Shown: one piece after another, positions 56,659 through 64,000 of the stretch
How the letters are laid out: each line of letters opens with the position of its first letter
How positions within the stretch are numbered: position 1 is the stretch's first letter
Source of the DNA: Candidatus Gastranaerophilales bacterium
Lineage (GTDB): Bacteria > Cyanobacteriota > Vampirovibrionia > Gastranaerophilales > Gastranaerophilaceae
Direction of reading: 5' to 3'
Assembly (NCBI GenBank): GCA_944323725.1
Contig: CALUTP010000038.1
Span: 29,751 to 93,750, forward strand
DNA: 64,000 bases
Notes under the pieces: generated by a model
The model's input: only the letters and a program-made list of their open reading frames with translations
Databases searched by the model: none
What the model was told of the DNA's origin: nothing
Position numbers and translations under genes: made by a program

Positions 56659-59238
56659 ATGACAAAATCTGAAATCAATATTGTAAATACCAGTGATATT
56701 AATATAGAAGATTTAACACCTGTTATGCAGCAATATCTGGAAATAAAACGCCAGAACCCGGATGCGGTGCTTTTATATCGTCTTGGTGATTTTTATGAAA
56801 CTTTTTTTGAAGATGCGGTGCTTCTTTCAAAAGAATTAGAATTGACGCTGACAGGGCGCGATGCAGGTGCAAAATACGGTAGAATTCCGCTTGCAGGAAT
56901 TCCAGCAAAGGCTGTTAATGTCTATTTAGAAAAATTAGTACAAAAAAATATTAAAGTTGCAATATGTGACCAGTTAGAAGATCCAAAATTCTCTAAAGGT
57001 CTTGTTAAACGAGGTGTGACAAGAGTTGTTACTGCTGGTACTCTTACTGAAAGTGATTTTTTAAAGCAGAATACTAATAACTATATCTGTGCAATGTTTA
57101 AAGATGAAAAAAGTGAAATTTATGGTTTTGCTTATGCGGATATTTCAACAGGTGAATTCAGAACGACACAGGCTCCATTAAATTTAATTATGGCGGAACT
57201 TACAAGATTAAATCCATCTGAAGTTATTGCTCCATCTGTTGCACAGAAAATTCAGCCATTCCAAATTGTACCCGAAGAAAAAATTGATCTACCTGAAAAT
57301 ATCCAAAAACTATATAACTGTTCAAAAATTCCAGCAAATGTATTTGATTTATCCTTTGCTGAAAATAATCTAAAAGCTGTATTTGAAACAGCTACGTTAG
57401 AGGCTTTTGGATTTTCAAAATATAAATTAGGATTCAGAGCTGCTGGGGCTTTACTTGCTTATGTTTGGGAAACCTTAAAAGATAATATCCCAAAATTTGA
57501 AAAAATTGTTCCATATGAGCTTTCAGAATATCTTATGATGGATGGCAGTACAAGAAAAAATCTTGAACTAGTAGAGACTTTACGTGAAAAATCTAAATAT
57601 GGCTCACTTTTATGGGCAATTGATAAGACTTGTACTAATATGGGTGCACGATTATTGCGAAGTTGGGTTTGCCAGCCTTTAAAAGATGTTCAATCTATTT
57701 TAAAAAGACAGAATTCTGTTTCTGAATTTGTCGAAAAAACAGAAATCAGAAAAAATTTGATTGAACAATTTGAAAAAATATATGATATACAAAGAGTTTC
57801 TACCAGAATGAGCAATGGATCTGCAAATCCTAGAGATTTTCTAAGTTTGAAAGATTCTCTTTACCAATTACCTGAAATAGTTAAGATTGCTAAAAATCTA
57901 GATTTCAATCCTTTTGCTCCTATAGAAGACTATATTCCTGAAATAATTGATTATACAAATCTTATAGAGCGTACAATTGATGAAAATGCACCTATTGTTA
58001 TAAAAGATGGCGGAATTATAAAAGAAGGAGTAAGCGGAGAATTAGATTATTTTAGAGAATTACTCACAGGTGGTGAAAATTGGCTTAAAACTTTTGAAGA
58101 ACAAGAAAAAGAACGTACGGGTATAAGGACTTTAAGGGTTAGTTATAATAAGGTATTTGGCTATTACATAGAAATTTCAAAATCATTTGTTAATCAGGTA
58201 CCTGCAGAATATGTAAGAAAACAAACACTTACTACCGGTGAAAGATTTATTACGGAGGAGTTGAAAAAGCATGAAGATGATGTGCTTTCTGCGAGGTTTA
58301 AGTTAACAGAGCTTGAATATAAGCTATTTTGTGATTTCAGGGAATATTCAAAAGAGTTTGTCACCAAAGTGAGAGAGATTGCAGAATGTATTGCAACCGC
58401 GGATGTGCTTGTAGCTCTTGCTGAAACTGCGGTAGAAAACAATTACTGCTGCCCTATAGTTGATGAATCTGATGATTTTATTGTAAAAAACGGCCGACAC
58501 CCTGTTCTGGAAAAGATTTTGCCGCTCGGGGAATATGTGCCTAACGATTTGGAATTAAAAGCAGCTTCTTCTGACAGCACGCAGTTTATGATTTTGACAG
58601 GGCCGAATATGGCAGGGAAATCAACTTATATGCGTCAAAATGCTTTGATAGCACTGCTTGCGCAGATTGGTTCCTGGGTACCTGCTGATTATGTAAAGCT
58701 TGGTGCTGTGGATAAAATCTTTACACGCGTAGGGGCTTCTGATGATTTGACACTCGGACAGTCTACGTTTATGGTCGAGATGATTGAAACTTCGTATATC
58801 CTTAATTCTGCAACAGAAAAGAGTTTGATACTTCTTGATGAAATAGGGCGCGGTACAAGCACTTATGACGGAGTTGCAATTGCCTGGTCTGTTGCAGAGT
58901 ATATTGCTACAAAAATTAAGGCAAGATGTATTTTTGCAACTCACTATCACGAATTGAATGTCATGACAAAGACATATCCTCAGATTAAAAATTACAGGAT
59001 TACTATTTCTGAGGAAAACGGCGAAATTGAATTCCTGAGAAAGATTGTTCAGGGCGGTGCCAGCAAAAGCTACGGTATTCAGGTTGCGAAAATGGCAGGG
59101 CTTCCAATATCGGTTATCAAGCGTTCTCAGGATTTGATGAACAAAATGCAAAAGGATTTTGCCAATAATTTAGCTACACGCAAAAAATCTGCAGATGGTG
59201 CAGAACTTAATGTTCCGCAGCTTAATCTTTTTAATTAG
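56659..59238 (+). CDS. mutS: DNA mismatch repair protein MutS
   Basis: MutS recognises mismatches and recruits MutL. The 859-residue protein has the N-terminal mismatch wedge LYRLGDFYETFFEDA (Phe-x-Glu). The core and clamp domains follow, then the ATPase with Walker A LTGPNMAGKSTYMRQNALIALLAQIG near residue 649. Walker B is LILLDEIGRGTSTYDG and ATHYHEL also fits. There is no visible ribosome binding site, and a TATAAT only 12 bases upstream suggests a near-leaderless transcript. Codon use becomes more GC-rich in the last third. Confidence 0.97.
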   Translation: MTKSEINIVNTSDINIEDLTPVMQQYLEIKRQNPDAVLLYRLGDFYETFFEDAVLLSKELELTLTGRDAGAKYGRIPLAGIPAKAVNVYLEKLVQKNIKVAICDQLEDPKFSKGLVKRGVTRVVTAGTLTESDFLKQNTNNYICAMFKDEKSEIYGFAYADISTGEFRTTQAPLNLIMAELTRLNPSEVIAPSVAQKIQPFQIVPEEKIDLPENIQKLYNCSKIPANVFDLSFAENNLKAVFETATLEAFGFSKYKLGFRAAGALLAYVWETLKDNIPKFEKIVPYELSEYLMMDGSTRKNLELVETLREKSKYGSLLWAIDKTCTNMGARLLRSWVCQPLKDVQSILKRQNSVSEFVEKTEIRKNLIEQFEKIYDIQRVSTRMSNGSANPRDFLSLKDSLYQLPEIVKIAKNLDFNPFAPIEDYIPEIIDYTNLIERTIDENAPIVIKDGGIIKEGVSGELDYFRELLTGGENWLKTFEEQEKERTGIRTLRVSYNKVFGYYIEISKSFVNQVPAEYVRKQTLTTGERFITEELKKHEDDVLSARFKLTELEYKLFCDFREYSKEFVTKVREIAECIATADVLVALAETAVENNYCCPIVDESDDFIVKNGRHPVLEKILPLGEYVPNDLELKAASSDSTQFMILTGPNMAGKSTYMRQNALIALLAQIGSWVPADYVKLGAVDKIFTRVGASDDLTLGQSTFMVEMIETSYILNSATEKSLILLDEIGRGTSTYDGVAIAWSVAEYIATKIKARCIFATHYHELNVMTKTYPQIKNYRITISEENGEIEFLRKIVQGGASKSYGIQVAKMAGLPISVIKRSQDLMNKMQKDFANNLATRKKSADGAELNVPQLNLFN

Positions 59239-59404
59239 ACATTGGGCTTTGCTGGAAGGTTTGTGCCTATGGTTTTGTGCGCTGTGCAGGCGCTGAATAT
59301 AAACGATTAATATGTTGCAGTTTATGTAAATTTTTGTAAAAAACAGGTCAAAAATTTTTATTTATGAGTTTTAATGTTAGTGAGTGGAAATGTAGGAGTA
59401 CTCT

Positions 59405-59947
59405 ATGGTAGTAGGTATAAATCCAAGAATAAGTTTTAATTCAGCATTTAAAATAAGTGAAGATAATGTAGAAAAAATCAGAAAACAGATGCAGGATTCT
59501 AATGTTCAGGAACAACTTCTTGATACATTTAATTCTTCACTGGAAAAACTGCCGGAAACAGATACCTCAGATAAAAAAGACGCTCCTGAAAAGAAGAAAA
59601 AATCTTTAAAAGAAAGAATAGCATCTGTTGCAAAATTTTTTACAGCTACAGAAGAAATAACAAAAGGTACAGCTAACGGTGTTGTTTACGGAGCAATGAC
59701 CGGTGCCGGCATGATGGCTTTAAATTGGCTGTTTGTTTCTTTGCCTAAAGGTTTTACTAAAAAAGGCTCATTGAAAGAAACTTTCAAACATCCAATAAAG
59801 AGCATTAGTAAAGGTGGAAAAATTGCCTCAGCAATTGCAGGAACGGCTGTTCTGGCTTATCACATAGTAAAAGGCAAACTTCAGGCAAATCAGCGCAATG
59901 CTTTTGTTGACCAGAAGTTAAATAATTACCCTAAAAAAGATGCTTAG
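59405..59947 (+). CDS. Lineage-specific hypothetical protein with glycine/alanine-rich membrane segments
   Basis: A 180-residue protein starting MVVGINPRISFNSAFKISED. A charged region with a basic KKKKSLKERI stretch follows. Hydrophobic segments are at about residues 95-118 (ANGVVYGAMTGAGMMALNWLF) and near 140-156 (KIASAIAGTAVLAYHIV). The 'F-x-x-A/G-F' opening resembles three other hypothetical proteins in this window. AGGAGTACTCT precedes the ATG. The function is unknown. The 166 bases between it and mutS hold a short GC-richer patch and no gene. Confidence 0.7.
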   Translation: MVVGINPRISFNSAFKISEDNVEKIRKQMQDSNVQEQLLDTFNSSLEKLPETDTSDKKDAPEKKKKSLKERIASVAKFFTATEEITKGTANGVVYGAMTGAGMMALNWLFVSLPKGFTKKGSLKETFKHPIKSISKGGKIASAIAGTAVLAYHIVKGKLQANQRNAFVDQKLNNYPKKDA

Positions 59948-59949
59948 TC

Positions 59950-59978
59950 TTGTAATCCGTTAAAAAATATTGTATAAT
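59950..59978 (+). promoter_or_regulatory. Promoter for the second G-tract prepilin
   Basis: TTGTAA (59950-59955), exactly 17 bases, then TATAAT (59973-59978). CCGTTAAA (59957-59964) and TTTAACGG (59992-59999) form an inverted repeat around the -10. The ribosome binding site CGGAGGG precedes ATG 60010. Confidence 0.65.
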
Positions 59979-60009
59979 CAAAATATAGATATTTAACGGA
60001 GGGTATAAT

Positions 60010-60835
60010 ATGTCAAAATTCAAACATAGTAACGCTTTCGGGAAGGGGGGGGGGTAATTTAAGCTCTCCGCAAAAGCTTTTAAACCATATAAAGTCCGGA
60101 GTGCCTTTTGCAGCGCCTAAAATGGGGTTTACACTTGCAGAAGTACTTATAACACTGGGAATAATCGGAATAGTAGCAGCAATGACATTGCCGAGTATAG
60201 TTAATAAAATAGAAAAGAAAGATACATCAGCAAGATTAAAGAAATTCTATAGTGCATTTAATCAAGCAGTACGTCTATCTACAGTAGATAATGGTCCAGT
60301 TTCAGGTTGGAATAATCAGGTATTATATCATGATTCAGAGGATTTATATAAGTGGTTTGAGGAGTATATCGCTCCATATATGGTAATATTAAAAAATTGT
60401 TGAGACGGGAAATCAAAATGTGTTGGAGATTATACAGTTTGTAATCCGCTAAATGGATCTTGTTCTATAAATACATCATATAGTATTTTGTATGTATTTT
60501 CTGACGGGAGTTCAATTACTGCATTGACTGGAGCTGCTCCAAATGAGGAAACGGGTATTGTAAACGCTTTTTATTTAGAGATGGATTATGATACAAATGG
60601 ATATAAAAAACCTAATGTTATAGGTAAAGATATTTTTCATTTTGTATTTGCAATTAGAGCAGATGACAAATATTCTTTTATGCACTGTAGTACTTGTATA
60701 AAAAATGAAACGAATTGTGTAAATTCACGTAGCCCAAGAGATGAATTATTGGATGCGTGTAAAAGTAAACCTAGTACGTGTAGTTGTCTTTTAATGTCAG
60801 ATGGCTGGGAATTTAAAGAAGACTATCCGTGGTAA
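60010..60835 (+). pseudogene. Prepilin-like protein with poly-G frame switch and an internal TGA
   Basis: ATG 60010 encodes MSKFKHSNAFGK, then G10 (60045-60054). As written, TAA follows the tract directly. With one G fewer it reads GGGNLSSPQKLLNHIKSG, then PKMGFTLAEVLITLGIIGIV (a 39-residue leader with Gly-Phe at the cleavage site). That frame runs to TGA 60401-60403 (KNC-stop-DGK), where TGG (Trp) would restore it. It then continues to DGWEFKEDYPW at 60835. Restored length is 274 residues. GTG 60101 or ATG 60122 could restart translation before the stalk. Confidence 0.75.
60045..60054 (+). repeat. G10 homopolymer in a second prepilin leader
   Basis: Ten Gs, the same length and the same one-base frame error as at 40271-40280, and located about 35 bases into the frame. 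The downstream text (TTTAAGCTC then TCC) also matches the other tract. Confidence 0.9.
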
Positions 60836-62430
<1,595 letters not shown>

Positions 62431-62453
62431 ATATTGTCCTCCATTCATCTCTG

Positions 62454-62482
62454 ATGATAACATAAAATAGCATTTTTGCCAA
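62454..62482 (-). promoter_or_regulatory. Promoter for ndk-tgt
   Basis: On the minus strand, TTGGCA (62482-62477), exactly 17 bases, then TATCAT (62459-62454). The predicted start at about 62447 fixes the ndk start codon at 62430. Confidence 0.65.
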
Positions 62483-62530
62483 TTATTTTAAATATTGTGT
62501 TTATCCTTTTGATCTAAGTTTAAGTAAATA

Positions 62531-63844
62531 TTAATTTTTAGGTTTTATTTCAATAAAATACTTTAATAAGATTGAAATCATAATTAAGCATAAAATACTT
62601 GCCGCAGTGACTAATCCCAGCCAAAAACCTTTAAGATTCAGGTTAAAATGAAATGCTAGTGTATATCCAAATGGAATAGAAATTAACCAATAAGCAATGA
62701 AGTTAGCAATTAACACAATATTTGTACGTTTGATTCCTTTAAATACCCCAGAAAGAGCAACTTGTAATCCATCGAAAATTTGAAAAATTGATAATATATA
62801 TAATACAGGTACACATATTTTTATTAAATTTAAGTCTTTTGTAAATAATCCTACAAGAACTTTTGGAAATGTTGAAAATATAATTGAACTGCAGAACATA
62901 AATCCTACAGCCATTATTATTCCTATATATGAATATTTTTTTAAGTCATTAAAATTGTCAGCTCCATTTGCGAACCCTACTTTCACCGCAATTGCATTAG
63001 AAATTGCAAGAGGTACCATAAATGAAACTGTAGTGAGTGTACATACAAGATTTTGAGCTGCGGCATATACCCCTGATACTCTCCCCATTATTATTGCAAT
63101 TGAATTGAAAGCAATAAATTCTACAAGTACGGCAAGTGAAATTGGCAGTCCTATTTTCATAAGGTTTTTGTAATATTTTTTATCGTGATAATCTCTGAAT
63201 CTCATTAGACCTAAGCAGTAAAATAATAGAGCAAGTCCCATGAAATATCTAACGGTAAAACTTGCAATTGCCAATCCAGCAACTCCTAATGATGGAATTG
63301 GACCAAAGCCAAATACAAGTATCGCATTTAGAATTAAATTTAAAAATACACAAATAACGGTTACAAGATTAGGGAAAAATACAATTTCAAAAGCTTGTAA
63401 ATATTCTTTTAATGCGGCATGAAGATAGGCTCCAAAAGTTGAGAATGCAGTTATAAGCATGTATTCTTTAATGTCTGGAACTAGTTTTGCTTCAAAATGC
63501 ATATAATCTATTACAGGAATAAATACTAATACTAATATCATTGTAAATAAAGCTAAAAGCATGGAAAATCTAATTGTTGGGAAGAAGTATTTTTTTGCGG
63601 ATTTTCTTTCTCCTCTAATATTGGAAAGTATTGGTGAAATACTCGCAATTAGTCCAATACCAAAAGTCATTATACAGTTAGTAATAGCTGTTGCAATACT
63701 TATTGATGCTAGAGTATCTGTAGAATGTTTGGCTGCAATTAAAACATCTCCTGCTCCGATTAATATAAAGCCAAGGTTTCCCATAATAATCGGCAGGGCA
63801 ATGTTTAATAATTCTTTGGCATAGTGTCTAAATTCCAAATTCAT
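62531..63844 (-). CDS. MATE family efflux transporter
   Basis: A 437-residue inner-membrane exporter with about 12 hydrophobic segments in two similar halves. It has MATE-like features: ELLNIALPIIMGNLGFILIG at the start, the first-half block [24 protein letters not shown], and the second-half FMVPLAISNAIAVKVGFANG. Members export drugs or metabolites using Na+ or H+; the substrate is unknown. No clear ribosome binding site was found. Confidence 0.92.
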   Translation of the reverse strand: MNLEFRHYAKELLNIALPIIMGNLGFILIGAGDVLIAAKHSTDTLASISIATAITNCIMTFGIGLIASISPILSNIRGERKSAKKYFFPTIRFSMLLALFTMILVLVFIPVIDYMHFEAKLVPDIKEYMLITAFSTFGAYLHAALKEYLQAFEIVFFPNLVTVICVFLNLILNAILVFGFGPIPSLGVAGLAIASFTVRYFMGLALLFYCLGLMRFRDYHDKKYYKNLMKIGLPISLAVLVEFIAFNSIAIIMGRVSGVYAAAQNLVCTLTTVSFMVPLAISNAIAVKVGFANGADNFNDLKKYSYIGIIMAVGFMFCSSIIFSTFPKVLVGLFTKDLNLIKICVPVLYILSIFQIFDGLQVALSGVFKGIKRTNIVLIANFIAYWLISIPFGYTLAFHFNLNLKGFWLGLVTAASILCLIMISILLKYFIEIKPKN

Positions 63845-63888
63845 TATGTATAAATATTAGCATAAACAAATTTTCCAGAGGTAACTTA

Positions 63889-64000
63889 TTATTTTTTTAT
63901 TTTTTTTATTTTTATAGGTTTTTTGTATTTGCATATAATATAATTTTCAAAATATAATATCTCATCAGGTTTAGGTAATTCTTCAACTGATACATCATCT
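63889..64000 (-). CDS. C-terminal end of a hypothetical protein (cut by window edge)
   Basis: An open minus-strand frame from the right edge gives 36 residues (DDVSVEELPKPDEILYFENY, then a Lys/Ile-rich tail) before TAA, with a second TAA adjacent. The family is unknown. The basic low-complexity end could be an artefact of AT-rich DNA, but the start of the fragment looks coding. Confidence 0.45.
   Translation of the reverse strand, partial: DDVSVEELPKPDEILYFENYIICKYKKPIKIKKIKK

Noticed and set aside
58621..59151. 176-residue ORF antisense to mutS
   Set aside because: It lies wholly opposite the conserved mutS ATPase domain, so it is a shadow frame.
60401..60403. TGA as a sense codon (Trp or selenocysteine) in the prepilin
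   Set aside because: TGA ends uvrA normally and Trp is TGG throughout. No SECIS-like element was evident.

Overview
The window looks like chromosome of a non-photosynthetic relative of Cyanobacteria (Melainabacteria/Vampirovibrionia, probably a gut Gastranaerophilales). The strongest evidence is that RNA polymerase beta' is encoded as two genes, rpoC1 and rpoC2, directly after rpoB. This is a cyanobacterial-lineage trait, and it is combined here with very AT-rich DNA, no photosynthesis genes, PilT and several pilin-like proteins starting FTLAEVLIT. The taxonomic call is inference from these features.

Layout. 1-9.9 kb: small exported or membrane proteins, a zinc ribbon gene next to a YhcC-type radical SAM gene, three lineage-specific glycine-rich proteins, folP, uvrA and two paralogous exported proteins. 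10-13.4 kb (minus): rpsB-tsf and ahcY. 13.5-20.6 kb: a giant GH13-like protein, maf, and a U32-like protein. 20.6-25.5 kb: an XRE regulator divergent from a frameshifted prepilin gene with paired operator-like repeats, then secA and ychF. 25.6-32.5 kb: a SEC-C protein, two matrixin-like secreted proteins lacking zinc ligands, a dicarboxylate symporter-queF-yraN operon, and recF. 32.6-41 kb: pilT, lysS, an intact prepilin, the biotin genes bioF-bioG-bioC, and a prepilin gene whose frame is set by a G10 tract. 41.3-50.5 kb: rpoB-rpoC1-rpoC2. 50.7-55.5 kb: thioredoxin-like plus CcdA, ribH, then murQ-gpsA-ricT. 55.5-56 kb: a gene-poor stretch with hairpins, a tRNA 3'-end relic and tRNA-Leu(CAG). 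56-64 kb: mutS, a second G10-tract prepilin, ndk-tgt, and a MATE exporter.

How the genes connect. queF and tgt are two steps of queuosine tRNA modification. The thioredoxin-like protein and CcdA form a plausible extracytoplasmic thiol relay. SecA, PilT and the prepilins point to an envelope and pilus or secretion system.

The most notable signal is in the prepilin-like genes. Two of the four carry a ten-G homopolymer inside an unusually long leader. Both tracts are exactly one base out of frame with the pilin. Both sit behind near-consensus promoters and good ribosome binding sites, and they share sequence just after the tract. This looks like slipped-strand phase variation of surface pilins. 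A third prepilin is frameshifted at an A-run near its C-terminus, and only one of the four is intact.
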